A stretch of DNA of 64,000 nt, from contig NZ_PKFQ01000001.1 in NCBI RefSeq assembly GCF_002939475.1, positions 248,001 to 312,000 of the forward strand, read 5' to 3'. The translations under genes and the position numbers were made by a program. Source of the stretch: Streptomyces cinnamoneus (GTDB lineage Bacteria; Actinomycetota; Actinomycetes; Streptomycetales; Streptomycetaceae). This document shows, in pieces, positions 16,851 to 25,752 of the stretch (within the stretch, counting starts at the first letter, position 1; every line of letters starts with the position of its first letter). Below the pieces are notes generated by a model. It had not been told where the DNA came from and did not search any database. It saw only the letters and a program-made list of their open reading frames with translations.

Positions 16851-18150
16851 GGGCTGGGGCTGTAATTGGTGTCCGCCCGTGGCGCGTTGAGCGGTCGTGC
16901 CGGGGCAGCAGGAGCGGGGTGGCCAGCATGAGGAGCCCGGCGAGGGCGATGGCGGCACGGGCGCCGGTGACGCCGGCCAGCAGACCCCACAGCGCGGTCA
17001 TGACCGCGGTGGTGGCGTTGCCGGCGATCGACCAGGCGGACAGGGTGCGGGCCACCCGGTCCTGGCCGGTCTGCGCGAGCCGCTGGGTGGCGAACACCGG
17101 GTTGAACACGCCCACGCAGGTCACCAGGCCGAGCTGAACGGCCATGACGAGCACGAGCCCGGCGGTCCCGGGGCAGATGAAGGCCAGCCCGACGGGCCAG
17201 CACGCTCGGAGCGTCCCGGCGGCGAGCAGGACCTTGGGCCGCCCGAACCGCGCGGCGAGCCGGGGTGCCAGCCGTGAGCCGATCAGTCCGCCGACGCAGG
17301 GAGCGGCGAAGGCGAGGCTGTACTGCCAGGGCGCGAACCCGAGCCGGCCGACCATGAGGACGGCTGCCAACGGCGCGGTCGCCATGATCAGGCCGTTGAC
17401 CAGGATCGTGTTGAAGAACAGCGGGCGCAGCGTCGGGTGGGCCAGGATGTGCCGCCACCCGTCGAGCAGGTCGCCGGGGCGCAGCCGCGCGGGTGCGCCG
17501 GCTCGCGCCGGGCGCGGTTCCCTGCCGCCGATGGCGCAGATCCCCGCTGCCGAGAGCAGGTAGCTCACCGCGTCGGCCACCACGGTCGTCACGGGGCCGA
17601 ACAACCCGATCGCGGCACCGCCCAGCGGTGGCCCGAGCATGGTGGCCGTCCAGGTCGTGGCCTCGAACCGCCCGTTCGCGACGATCAGGTCCTCAGGCCG
17701 CACGAGGGCCTTCAGATACGCGCCGCTGGCCGCCGTGAAGGCGATCTTGGCCGCGGCGACGACGACCGACACGACGAGGAGCTGGGTGAAGGTGAGCCGG
17801 CCGAGCGCGAAGGCGACGGGAACGCTCATCAAGGCCGCGAACCGGGCGAGGTCCATGGCCACCATCACCGGCCGCTTGCGGCGGAACTCCACCCACGGAC
17901 CGAGCGGCACCGCCACGACCGCCCCCACCGCCAGCCCGGCGGCCGCCAGCACCGACACCTCGGTCGGCCCGGCGTGCAGCACAAAGATCGCGATCAGGGA
18001 GAACGCACCGAATCCGAGCCCCGTGCCGTACGCGCTGACGGTGTACGCCGCCCTCAGCCACGCGAACCGGCGCCCCAGCGACCGCCCACCCCTCACGCCC
18101 AGCACGCCCCCGCCGCCTTCCTCGAACAACCGCGCATCGACCAGCGCCAT
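16813..18150 (-). CDS. MFS transporter
   Basis: A 445-residue membrane protein with about 12 hydrophobic segments. The loop 2-3 motif is in modified form (PLGPWVEFRRKRPVMVAMDLARF), as in drug exporters of the MFS_3/enterobactin-exporter type. A central hydrophilic loop (GREPRPARAGAPARLRPG) divides two six-helix halves. It is divergent from a LysR gene across an 82-bp gap with a perfect palindrome, so LysR control is likely. The substrate is unknown; efflux of a small toxic or signalling molecule is the usual role. Confidence 0.85.
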   Translation of the reverse strand: MALVDARLFEEGGGGVLGVRGGRSLGRRFAWLRAAYTVSAYGTGLGFGAFSLIAIFVLHAGPTEVSVLAAAGLAVGAVVAVPLGPWVEFRRKRPVMVAMDLARFAALMSVPVAFALGRLTFTQLLVVSVVVAAAKIAFTAASGAYLKALVRPEDLIVANGRFEATTWTATMLGPPLGGAAIGLFGPVTTVVADAVSYLLSAAGICAIGGREPRPARAGAPARLRPGDLLDGWRHILAHPTLRPLFFNTILVNGLIMATAPLAAVLMVGRLGFAPWQYSLAFAAPCVGGLIGSRLAPRLAARFGRPKVLLAAGTLRACWPVGLAFICPGTAGLVLVMAVQLGLVTCVGVFNPVFATQRLAQTGQDRVARTLSAWSIAGNATTAVMTALWGLLAGVTGARAAIALAGLLMLATPLLLPRHDRSTRHGRTPITAPALRGVRRGSRGPR

Positions 18151-18196
18151 CAAAGCGAGCGGCGGCTTGGGGAGCAAACAACCTTCCTTCCGGCCG

Positions 18197-18215
18197 GCAC
18201 AACCGGACGTTGTGC
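18197..18215. promoter_or_regulatory. LysR-type operator between MFS and LysR genes
   Basis: GCACAAC and GTTGTGC form a perfect inverted repeat with a 5-base spacer in the divergent promoter. Its size and position fit the recognition-binding site of LysR regulators. Confidence 0.7.
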
Positions 18216-18232
18216 CCTTAAGGTCGGTCGCT

Positions 18233-19165
18233 GTGGATCTCAACGCCGTACGCACCTTCGTCGCCGCCGCGGACGCGGGGCAGTTCCAGCAGGCCGCCAC
18301 CGATCTGTCGATCACCCAGCAGGCTGTCTCCAAGCGCGTCGCCGGGCTGGAGAAGGACCTCGGCGTGCGGCTGTTCACCCGCACCGCGAGCGGGGTCCGG
18401 CTCACCATCGACGGGCAGGCGCTCCTGCCCCACGCCCGGGACCTCCTCCGGGTCGCGGAGCGGGCGGCCGCCTCGGTGCGGCCCGGCCGCCGGGCGCTGC
18501 GGGTCGACGTGATCGGCCGGCGGCTCGCGACGGCGGCCCTGCTGCGCGACTTCCACCGCGCACGTCCCGAGCTCGAACTCGACGTCGTGACGCTCTTCGA
18601 CGCCGACGCGGCCGTCGCCGCGGTCCGGTCCGGCACGATCGACGCGTCCTTCCGCGCCGTCACCATGCCCGGCCGGAGCCTGCCCGACGGCATCGAGACC
18701 GCCCGGGTCCTCGACGAGCCCCTCCAGCTCCTCACGGGACCGGGCCACGCCTTCGCCGCCGCCCGCGCGGTCACGCCCGCCGAGCTCGCCGGACACCGGA
18801 TCTGGATGCCCGGCGTCGTCCCGGGCACCGAGTGGGCGGCCTACTACGACGACCTCGCCGCCGCGTTCGGGCTCACCATCGACGCGATCGGCCCCGACTT
18901 CGGGGTCGAACCCCTCCTCGACGCCATCGCGGACTCCCCGGAGCTCGCGACCTTCCTCGGCGCGCACAGCCGCATCGTCTGGCCCGTCGACTACGACCTG
19001 CGGCGCGTCACCGTGCACCGCCCGACTCCGGTCTACCCGCACTCACTGATCTGGCACCGCGACAACCCGCATCCCGCGCTCGCCGCCCTCCGCGACCACC
19101 TCGCCGCCGGGCAGCCGGACCACGCGGGCGCCGAGACCTGGACGCCGGCATGGGCCCAGCGATGA
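18233..19165 (+). CDS. LysR-family transcriptional regulator
   Basis: A 310-residue regulator. The N-terminal winged HTH is canonical (NAVRTFVAAADAGQFQQAATDLSITQQAVSKRVAGLEKDLGVRLFTRT), followed by a periplasmic-binding-protein-like effector domain. The start is the GTG that places this HTH at the N-terminus; the frame is open upstream, but that part mirrors the MFS gene. It faces the MFS transporter, the expected target. Confidence 0.9.
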   Translation: MDLNAVRTFVAAADAGQFQQAATDLSITQQAVSKRVAGLEKDLGVRLFTRTASGVRLTIDGQALLPHARDLLRVAERAAASVRPGRRALRVDVIGRRLATAALLRDFHRARPELELDVVTLFDADAAVAAVRSGTIDASFRAVTMPGRSLPDGIETARVLDEPLQLLTGPGHAFAAARAVTPAELAGHRIWMPGVVPGTEWAAYYDDLAAAFGLTIDAIGPDFGVEPLLDAIADSPELATFLGAHSRIVWPVDYDLRRVTVHRPTPVYPHSLIWHRDNPHPALAALRDHLAAGQPDHAGAETWTPAWAQR

Positions 19166-19369
19166 GAACGCGCGTGTCACCGCCCTATGCGAAGATCCTC
19201 CGCAGTGTGCGGTGGCCCTGGTCGGCGGGTTCCACCGGCCGGATCCACGGCATTCTGCGGAGACTGGACGTCGGGCAGGGCGTCGCCGAGGCGGGCTGCT
19301 GGCCACAGCCGTCGGCGGCCTGACCTCCGCGCGGCACCCGAGAGCGGCGCGCTCCGGCCGGAACGCCGG

Positions 19370-20218
19370 CTACCGCTGCCGGTCGGCGGATCCGGTGAGG
19401 AAGCGGCCGATCTCACGCGCCACCGTCTCGGGCTCGTCCAGCATGGACAGCACGTACGCGCCGGGCACTTCGGCGTACCGGCCCGCCGGCAGCAGCTCGG
19501 CCAGGCGGTGGCCGTGCTCGGGTGGCATCACACGGTTGTCGGGCGACCACAGGACGAGCGCCTCCCCGGTGAACCGGCGCAGCGCCTCGGTGTCGCGGAC
19601 GAGTTCCTTCTTGTCGAACCTCCCTCGGCAGTACGCGCTGAGGTCGCGGCGGATGCCGGGATGGCGCAGGAGCGGCTCGGTCCAGCGGTGGATCAGTTCG
19701 TCCGGAATCGGCCGCCGGGCCATCTGCCCGAGCATCATGGGCGACTGGCGGAGCCGCCGCACGCGGAGTTGGCGGGCGCCGAGCCGGAGGCCGCCGGGCA
19801 GGCGGGACGCGAGGGTCACCGTCTTGCCGGGCAGGCCCGGCGGGAAGTTGTCGAAGGCCTCGCACGGGAGGATCACCTGGCGGGCGACGCGCCGGTCCAG
19901 GCCGTGGGCGGTGAGGAACAGCCCGCCGCCCCAGTCGGTGTGCACCAGGGTGACGTCGTCCAGGTCGAGGGCGTCGAGGAAGTCGGCGACCAGGCGGACC
20001 TGCCCGGGGAGCGTGAGGTCCGCGTCCGGCCTCATCGGCCGGCGGTGGGATCCGAGCGGCAGCACGGGGCACACGTATCTGAACCCCTTCGGGAGGAGCG
20101 GCAGTACGCGGTCCCACAGCCTGTGGTCCATCATCAGCCCGTGGAGCAGGACGACCGGAGGCCCCGACCCCGTTTCGTCGTACTCGATGACACCGGCCGG
20201 TAACGCGACGTCCTTCAT
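19370..20218 (-). CDS. Haloalkane-dehalogenase-like alpha/beta hydrolase with altered catalytic His
   Basis: A 282-residue alpha/beta-hydrolase fold protein. It has HGLMMD, and the nucleophile elbow HTDWGGG puts Asp95 where haloalkane dehalogenases and epoxide hydrolases have their nucleophile. A cap domain follows. The late segment that normally carries the catalytic His (G-x-H-F...) reads VPGAYVLSMLDEP, with Tyr in place of His. Without that His a covalent ester could form but would not be hydrolysed in the usual way. It is divergent from the SDR fusion gene. Confidence 0.78.
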   Translation of the reverse strand: MKDVALPAGVIEYDETGSGPPVVLLHGLMMDHRLWDRVLPLLPKGFRYVCPVLPLGSHRRPMRPDADLTLPGQVRLVADFLDALDLDDVTLVHTDWGGGLFLTAHGLDRRVARQVILPCEAFDNFPPGLPGKTVTLASRLPGGLRLGARQLRVRRLRQSPMMLGQMARRPIPDELIHRWTEPLLRHPGIRRDLSAYCRGRFDKKELVRDTEALRRFTGEALVLWSPDNRVMPPEHGHRLAELLPAGRYAEVPGAYVLSMLDEPETVAREIGRFLTGSADRQR

Positions 20219-20554
20219 GACGGTCTCCTGGAGGGGACGGTGAGGAATCCGGTGGTCGTGGACCTCCGGCTGGCCCGAGGGCGTCCACGCGGAGCAGCGC
20301 TGGTGATCGAGGCGAAGAAACGTACCTTCCCTCCTGCACTGTACCGGGGGCGACCAGGGGCGCTCAGGCCCCGCCCCGGCTCTTCACCCCGGTCCGCAGG
20401 AGAACGCTCCCGCCCGGCCGCGTCGTCGACGAGCCGCCCGGCCCATGGGGAAAGCTGGGCATGGGAGACGCGAGCACCCGCCCCCGTCCCCTCCCCCGAC
20501 GGAACCGGACAGCGCAGACAACCCACGGGACGGCGCTGCGGGAAGGAGACCGCC
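20219..20554. other. Divergent intergenic region, 336 bp
   Basis: Separates the dehalogenase-like gene from the SDR fusion gene. Apart from ribosome binding sites at each end (GGAGA at 20224-20228 on the minus strand, GGAAGGAG at 20541-20548 on the plus strand), I see no gene, convincing promoter or palindrome. Confidence 0.5.
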
Positions 20555-22054
20555 ATGCCCAAGGGCGACGCCGCACCCGGCCTGACCTGCCTGGTGACCG
20601 GCGCCACGGGTTACATCGGCGGCCGCCTGGTCCCGGAACTGCTGGCCGCCGGGTACCGGGTGCGCGCCCTGGCCCGTTCCCCCGCCAAGCTGCGGGACCA
20701 TCCCTGGGCGGGCGACGTCGAGGTGGTCCGCGGAGACGTCACCGATGCCGCCTCGGTGGGTGCCGCCCTGCGCGGGATCGACGTCGCCTACTACCTCGTG
20801 CACGCCCTCGGCACCGGGGAGACCTTCGAGGAGACCGACCGGAGATCCGCGCGGATCTTCGCCGAGCAGGCGAGCGCCGCCGGCGTGCGGCGCGTCGTCT
20901 ACCTGGGCGGGCTCACACCCGCCGGGGTGCCCGAGGAGACGCTGTCCCCCCACCTGCGCTCCCGGGCCGAGGTCGGGCGGATCCTTCTGGAGTCCCGGGT
21001 GCCCGCCACGGTGTTGCGCGCCGCCGTCATCATCGGTTCCGGTTCGGCCTCGTTCGAGATGCTCCGGTACCTGACCGAGCGTCTGCCCGCGATGGTCACG
21101 CCGCGCTGGGTGCACACGCGCACCCAGCCGATCGCCGTACGGGACGTGCTGCGCTACCTCGTCGGCAGCGCGCGCATGCCGCAGGACCTGAACCGGGCCT
21201 TCGACGTCGGCGGCCCGGACGTCCTCACCTACGGCGACATGATGCGCCGGTACGCGGTGGCCGCCGGGCTTCCCCGGCGCCTGATCGTGCCCGTGCCGGT
21301 GCTGACCCCCCGGCTGTCCAGTCAGTGGATCGGGCTGGTGACGCCGGTGCCGCCGTCGATCGCCCGTCCCCTGCTGGAGTCGTTGCGGCACGAGGTGGTG
21401 TGCCACGAGCACGACGTCGCGCACCATGTGCCCGACCCGCCGGGGACGCCGCTTCCGTTCGACACCGCGGTCTCCCTGGCGCTGGAACGCGTCCAGGAGG
21501 CCCAGGTCGCCACGCGTTGGTCCTCGGCGTCCGTGCCCGGGGCGCCCAGCGACCCGCTGCCCACGGATCCCGACTGGGCGGGCGGCAGTCTCTACACCGA
21601 CCACCGGGAGGTGTGCGTGCCCGCCTCACGGGAGGCCCTGTGGCGGGTCGTGGAGGGCATCGGCGGCGAGAACGGCTGGTACTCCTTCCCTCTGGCCTGG
21701 GCCGTGCGCGGCTGGCTCGACCGGCTGACGGGCGGCGTCGGGCTGCGCCGGGGCCGCCGTGATCCCGCGCGGCTCCGGGTCGGTGACTCGCTCGACTTCT
21801 GGCGCGTGGAGGAGATCGAACCCGGCCACCTCCTCCGGCTCCGCGCGGAGATGCGGCTCCCCGGGCTGGCCTGGTTGGAGATGTACGCCGAGTCCGACGC
21901 CGACGGCCGCACCCGTTACCGGCAACGGGCCCTGTTCCACCCGCGGGGGCTCGCCGGGCACGCCTACTGGTGGGGTGTCTCGCCCTTCCACGCCCTGGTC
22001 TTCGGCGGGATGGCGCGCAACGTCGCGCGCGCCGCCGCACGCGACGCGGAGTAG
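20555..22054 (+). CDS. NAD(P)-binding SDR domain fused to a DUF2867-like domain
   Basis: A 499-residue protein. The N-terminal atypical SDR/NmrA domain (residues about 8-330) has the Rossmann motif TGATGYIGG. The C-terminal domain of about 150 residues (from LYTDHREVCV) looks like a START/DUF2867 module, with GENGWYSFPLAWAVRGWLDRLTGG and the final WWGVSPFH. This domain order is common in actinobacterial proteins annotated as SDR family. The canonical YxxxK is not evident in the SDR part. The ATG follows GGAAGGAG. The role is unknown; a redox or quinone-related function is a guess. Confidence 0.82.
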   Translation: MPKGDAAPGLTCLVTGATGYIGGRLVPELLAAGYRVRALARSPAKLRDHPWAGDVEVVRGDVTDAASVGAALRGIDVAYYLVHALGTGETFEETDRRSARIFAEQASAAGVRRVVYLGGLTPAGVPEETLSPHLRSRAEVGRILLESRVPATVLRAAVIIGSGSASFEMLRYLTERLPAMVTPRWVHTRTQPIAVRDVLRYLVGSARMPQDLNRAFDVGGPDVLTYGDMMRRYAVAAGLPRRLIVPVPVLTPRLSSQWIGLVTPVPPSIARPLLESLRHEVVCHEHDVAHHVPDPPGTPLPFDTAVSLALERVQEAQVATRWSSASVPGAPSDPLPTDPDWAGGSLYTDHREVCVPASREALWRVVEGIGGENGWYSFPLAWAVRGWLDRLTGGVGLRRGRRDPARLRVGDSLDFWRVEEIEPGHLLRLRAEMRLPGLAWLEMYAESDADGRTRYRQRALFHPRGLAGHAYWWGVSPFHALVFGGMARNVARAAARDAE

Positions 22055-22093
22055 GGCCGGAGGGGGACCTGCCGTGGACACCGCCCGGCTGGG

Positions 22094-22267
22094 GTGGAGT
22101 TCCTGCCCGAGCCGGCTCCCGGCGGGCGGTCGACGGTACGGCTCCGGCCTCTCGACCCCACGCGGTGGCGGCACGTCCGGCCCGGTCAGGTGGTCACGAT
22201 GCACGAGGACCGGTCCGCGGCCGGCACGGCGGTCGCCCGGGAGGTCCCGCCCCCCGCGGGGGCCTGA
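22094..22267 (+). pseudogene. C-terminal remnant resembling EF-Tu domain III
   Basis: A 57-codon frame ends 41 bp before the ClpN gene stop. It reads VEFLPEPAPGGRSTVRL, RPLDPTRWRHVRPGQVVTMHE, which resembles the C-terminal strands of small EF-Tu-domain-III-like proteins of Streptomyces. Those are about twice as long. The frame upstream is open to the preceding gene's stop codon but shows no similarity. I read it as a 5'-truncated leftover; it could also be a real small gene starting at the GTG. Confidence 0.4.
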
Positions 22268-22307
22268 GCACCGAGGCGCCCCTGCCTCCGAGGGGACCGC
22301 GAAGCAG

Positions 22308-22874
22308 TCAGCCCGTCCTGGCCCGTCCCTCGCCGCCGTTCCCGAGGACGCGCTCGACGTCGGCCTGCGAGGCTCCGTACTCGGTGAGGACGTCCGCCAC
22401 CACGCCGGGGCCGGCGGCGAGCGCCAACAGGATGTGTTCGTCGCCGATGTGACGGTCGCCCCGGGCCAGGGCGGCACGCAAGGAGCGCTCCAGTACGGCC
22501 TTCGCCTCGCGGGTGAAGGGCTGGCGTCCGGCGGACCACCGGCGCCGGGGCGTTCGTCCGGTGGCCAGGGCGCCCCGCCCGTGGGCGTCCTCGACGCGGG
22601 CGACGATCTCGGCCACGTCGATGCCGAGACCGGCCAGCGCCTCGGCTTCCGCCCGCGAGATCCCGCCGCGCCGGCGGATCTCGTCGAGCGCCCCCTCCAA
22701 CGCCTCGCGACGCCGGTGCACGCCGAGCGCGGCGAGGGCGAAGGCGGCCCTGGTCCCCTCCAGGTCGAGCAGCGCCAGCAGCAGGTGTTCCTCGGTGACG
22801 GCTCCGGCCCGCTCGGCACGCCCGGCCGCGCCCTCCACGACCTCGCGTGCGCTCTTGGTGAACCTCTCCAACAT
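22308..22874 (-). CDS. Clp N-terminal domain protein (stand-alone)
   Basis: A 188-residue protein with two Clp_N (ClpC/ClpA amino-terminal) repeats: MLERFTKSAREVVEGA, then EHLLLALLD, and FTREAKAVLERSLRAAL, then DEHILLALAAGPG. There is no AAA+ ATPase domain, so it cannot unfold substrates itself. Such proteins may act as adaptors or decoys for the ClpC unfoldase or as sensors of misfolded protein. It starts 2 bp after an HTH gene and is clearly co-transcribed and probably translationally coupled. Confidence 0.85.
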   Translation of the reverse strand: MLERFTKSAREVVEGAAGRAERAGAVTEEHLLLALLDLEGTRAAFALAALGVHRRREALEGALDEIRRRGGISRAEAEALAGLGIDVAEIVARVEDAHGRGALATGRTPRRRWSAGRQPFTREAKAVLERSLRAALARGDRHIGDEHILLALAAGPGVVADVLTEYGASQADVERVLGNGGEGRARTG

Positions 22875-22876
22875 CG

Positions 22877-23086
22877 TCAACGCCTCCCGTACTTCTTGTG
22901 CACGGCCTGCCTGCTGACGCCCAGTTCGTTGGCGATCTCCTGCCACGACCAGCCCTGGATCCGGGCGCTTCTGACTTGTACGGCCTCAAGCTGCTCCAGC
23001 AGTCGCCGCAGCGCGGCGACGGCCCGCAGCCCGACCCGCGGGTCGCGGTCGCCGGCTCGCTGGGCCAGATCGGTTGCCTCGGTCAT
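22877..23086 (-). CDS. Small HTH regulator paired with ClpN protein
   Basis: A 69-residue protein made of an N-terminal helix and a C-terminal homeodomain-like HTH (IQGWSWQEIANELGVSRQAVHKKYG). The start ATG is 3 bp downstream (in its own orientation) of the first of two TGTCAA-N6-TTGACA palindromes, so autoregulation is likely. It forms a two-gene operon with the ClpN-domain gene. The HTH/ClpN pair recurs in actinobacteria, and a stress or proteostasis role is the natural inference. Confidence 0.82.
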   Translation of the reverse strand: MTEATDLAQRAGDRDPRVGLRAVAALRRLLEQLEAVQVRSARIQGWSWQEIANELGVSRQAVHKKYGRR

Positions 23087-23089
23087 GGC

Positions 23090-23107
23090 TGTCAACTTAC
23101 ATTGACA
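23090..23107. promoter_or_regulatory. Proximal TGTCAA-N6-TTGACA operator
   Basis: TGTCAACTTACATTGACA is a perfect inverted repeat of 6-base arms, 3 bp upstream of the HTH start codon. It would also overlap the -10 or start of a very short leader. Confidence 0.75.
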
Positions 23108-23118
23108 AACCCGGGGCG

Positions 23119-23136
23119 TGTCAACCCTCATTGACA
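23119..23136. promoter_or_regulatory. Distal TGTCAA-N6-TTGACA operator
   Basis: TGTCAACCCTCATTGACA has the same arms as the proximal copy with a centre-to-centre distance of 29 bp. The TTGACA halves are also perfect -35 hexamers, so operator and promoter probably overlap. Confidence 0.75.
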
Positions 23137-23464
23137 CTTCGCGGGTGTCCGCCAGCTCCACCGACGGCCCCTCGGGGCACCCTCCTTCACCCCTCGCCCT
23201 TCGGGAAGTGAGGACCAGCCGCCCCGCCCAGGCCCCCTTGCCACGCCGGCGGCGTGCCCGCGCCGCGTCGCGCAGGGGCGTCGTGGCGGCCCGCTCCGCC
23301 GCTACGACGCGCCGGCTGACGCCTCGACCGGCTAGGAGGTGCCCGGCGTCCCGCCGGCTGACCGCCCTGGCCATGTGCCCGTCTGGCGGGGAGGGAACGT
23401 GCCACCACGCGGGTATTGATCGGTTGCGATGCCGTGCCGGAGAAGACGGGGAAGGAGAGGACAG
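23137..23464. other. Intergenic region of 328 bp between HTH operon and phoD
   Basis: This region holds the divergent upstream sequence of the HTH-ClpN operon and the leader of the phosphatase gene (GAAGGAGAGGA ribosome site at 23451-23461). No further gene, repeat or clear promoter is visible. Confidence 0.5.
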
Positions 23465-25084
23465 ATGGCGGAGGGACCGGGTTCTTGCTGGTTTCTCCCG
23501 GAAGCCGTGTACCTCCGGCGCAGATTCCTCACCCTGACGGCCGCGGCCACGGCACTGGCGTTCACCGCCGGGTCACCACGCGTGCGTGCCGGGGAACTGC
23601 GTGGCCGGGAACTCGCCGAGAACCCCTTCACCCTGGGAGTCGCCTCGGGGGACCCGCTGCCGGACTCGGTGGTGCTGTGGACCCGGCTGGCGCCGCGCCC
23701 GCTCGAACCGGACAGCGGCCTGCCCCCGGCCGGCACGGTCCCCGTCACCTGGGAGATCGCGGAGGACGAGGCGTTCTCGCGGGTCACCCGCCGGGGGACG
23801 GCGAACGCCGAAGCCGCCGACGGCTACAGCGTCCACGTCGACGCCACCGGCCTGGAGCCCGCCCGGACCTACTGGTACCGGTTCCGCGCGGGCTCCTGGC
23901 TGAGCCCCGCCGGCCGGACCCGTACCGCTCCCGCCGCCGACGCCACGCCCAGCCGGCTGCGGCTGGGCGTGGCGTCGTGCCAGCAGTACGACGACGGCTA
24001 CTACACCGCCCTGGCCCACCTGGCGCGCGAGGACCTCGACGTCGTCTTCTTCCTGGGCGACTACATCTACGAGAACGCCATCGACTCCCGGGGCGGCAGC
24101 CGGCAACTCCCCGAGGGCCGCCGGCTCCCGGACGTCTTCCACCACGAGACGGTCACCCTGGCGGACTACCGCCTGCGCTACGCCCTGGAGAAGACCGATC
24201 CCGACCTGCAAGCCGCCCACGCCGCTCACCCCTGGTGCGTGACCTGGGACGACCACGAGGTCGCGAACAACTACGCGGGAGGCGTCTCCCAGCACAACGA
24301 CCCGGTCGACCAGTTCCTGCTGCGCCGCGCCGCGGCTTACCGCGCGTACTGGGAGAACATGCCGCTCCGCCCCGCCCAGCGCCCCACGGGCCCCGGCATG
24401 CGGCTCCACCGGCGCTTCCAGCACGGGCGGCTGGCCCAGTTCGACGTCCTCGACACCCGCCAGTACCGCTCGGACCAGGCCTACGGCGACGGCTGGAAAC
24501 AGCCCGGACCCGAGTCCGAGGACCCGGCCCGCACCCTCCTGGGCCCCGAGCAGGAGGCATGGCTCGCCAGTGGCTTCCGCGCGTCCACGGCGACCTGGAA
24601 CGTCGTCCCCCAGCAAGTGGCCTTCTGCCGGCGCAGGCTCACCCCCGAGCGTTCCCCGCTGTCGATGGACGCCTGGGACGGCTATCCGGCGGCCCGCAGA
24701 CGGCTTCTCGACGCGGCCCGCACCGCGGGCGTCACCAACCTCATGGTGCTCTCGGGCGACTCCCACATCCATCTCGCCATGGACATCAAGGACGACTTCG
24801 ACAACCCGTCCTCGGCCACGCGCGGCGTGGAGGTCCTCGGCACGTCCGTCTCCAGCGGAGCCGACGGGATGGAGAAGCCGGAGGACTGGGAGAGCCTGCT
24901 CCGGGCCAATCCGCACATGGCGTACTACGCCAAACGCCGCGGCTACGTGGTGGTCACCCTCACCCCGTCCCAGGCGCAGGCCGACTACCGGATCCTGCCG
25001 TACGTCACCCGCCCCGGCGCCCCCGCCTCCACCGCCGTCAGCCTGGTCTGCCCAGCCGGTCGCCCCGGTTTCGTGCGGGCGTGA
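23465..25084 (+). CDS. phoD: PhoD-family alkaline phosphatase, Tat-exported
   Basis: A 539-residue secreted metallophosphoesterase. A Tat signal (LRRRFLTLTAAATALAF) is followed by an N-terminal PhoD domain (NPFTLGVASGDPLPDSVVLWTRLAP). The catalytic core carries the metal ligands of PhoD: the SCQQY strand, GDYIYE, WDDHEVANNY and SGDSHIH. It would cleave phosphodiesters or phosphomonoesters outside the cell using Ca and Fe. The ATG at 23465 follows GGAGAGGA and is preferred over 23429. No clear PHO box is visible upstream, so Pho control is untested. Confidence 0.9.
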   Translation: MAEGPGSCWFLPEAVYLRRRFLTLTAAATALAFTAGSPRVRAGELRGRELAENPFTLGVASGDPLPDSVVLWTRLAPRPLEPDSGLPPAGTVPVTWEIAEDEAFSRVTRRGTANAEAADGYSVHVDATGLEPARTYWYRFRAGSWLSPAGRTRTAPAADATPSRLRLGVASCQQYDDGYYTALAHLAREDLDVVFFLGDYIYENAIDSRGGSRQLPEGRRLPDVFHHETVTLADYRLRYALEKTDPDLQAAHAAHPWCVTWDDHEVANNYAGGVSQHNDPVDQFLLRRAAAYRAYWENMPLRPAQRPTGPGMRLHRRFQHGRLAQFDVLDTRQYRSDQAYGDGWKQPGPESEDPARTLLGPEQEAWLASGFRASTATWNVVPQQVAFCRRRLTPERSPLSMDAWDGYPAARRRLLDAARTAGVTNLMVLSGDSHIHLAMDIKDDFDNPSSATRGVEVLGTSVSSGADGMEKPEDWESLLRANPHMAYYAKRRGYVVVTLTPSQAQADYRILPYVTRPGAPASTAVSLVCPAGRPGFVRA

Positions 25085-25122
25085 GCACGGCCGCTCGCGT
25101 GCGACGTGGGGCGTGGGGTCTG

Positions 25123-25752
25123 TCAGGGCAGCAGCCGCTGCTCCTTCGCCACCGCCACCGCGCCGGCCCGTGTGTCGACGCCGAGCTTGTCGTAGATCCG
25201 GCCCAGGTGGGTCTTCACGGTGGCCTGGCTGATGAACAGCGCCCGGGCGATCTCGCGGTTGCCGAGGCCCTGGGCGAGCTGCCCGAGGATGTCGAGTTCG
25301 CGGGCGGTCAGAGAGGGGCGGGCGGCGCCCCGCAGGTGGCTCATGACGCGGCTGGCGACGGGCGGGGACAAGATGGTGCGGCCCTGGGCCGCGGAGTGGA
25401 TCGCCGCGAAGAGCTCCTCGGGGCGTTCGGCCTTCAGCAGGTAGCCGGTGGCGCCCGCCGCGATCGCGCGGGTGACGTCGGCGTCGGTGTCGTACGTGGT
25501 GAGGACCAGCACGTGCACACCGGTGGCGGCGATGCGGCGGGTGGCCTCCACCCCGTCGACGCCGGGGCCGAGCTGGAGGTCCATCAGCACGACGTCCGGC
25601 CGGAGCTTCGCGGCCGCGGCCACCGCTTCCTCACCGCTGCCGGCCTCGCCCACGACGTCGATGTCGGGTTCGCTGCCGAGCAGGGCGAGCAGCCCGGCGC
25701 GTACCACCGCGTGGTCATCGCAGAGCAGGATGCGGACGGGGACTCTCGTCAT
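25123..25752 (-). CDS. senR: SenR-like NarL-family response regulator
   Basis: A 209-residue response regulator. The receiver domain has the acidic pair in CDDH, the phosphoacceptor Asp in VVLMDLQLGPG, Thr in LVLTTYD and Lys in LLKAE. The C-terminal LuxR/NarL HTH follows (LTARELDILGQLAQGLGNREIARALFISQATVKTHLGRIYDKLGV). It overlaps the kinase gene by 4 bp (ATGA). With the divergent HbpS homologue this matches the S. reticuli SenS/SenR/HbpS system, where SenR controls hbpS and a catalase-peroxidase operon. Confidence 0.88.
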   Translation of the reverse strand: MTRVPVRILLCDDHAVVRAGLLALLGSEPDIDVVGEAGSGEEAVAAAAKLRPDVVLMDLQLGPGVDGVEATRRIAATGVHVLVLTTYDTDADVTRAIAAGATGYLLKAERPEELFAAIHSAAQGRTILSPPVASRVMSHLRGAARPSLTARELDILGQLAQGLGNREIARALFISQATVKTHLGRIYDKLGVDTRAGAVAVAKEQRLLP

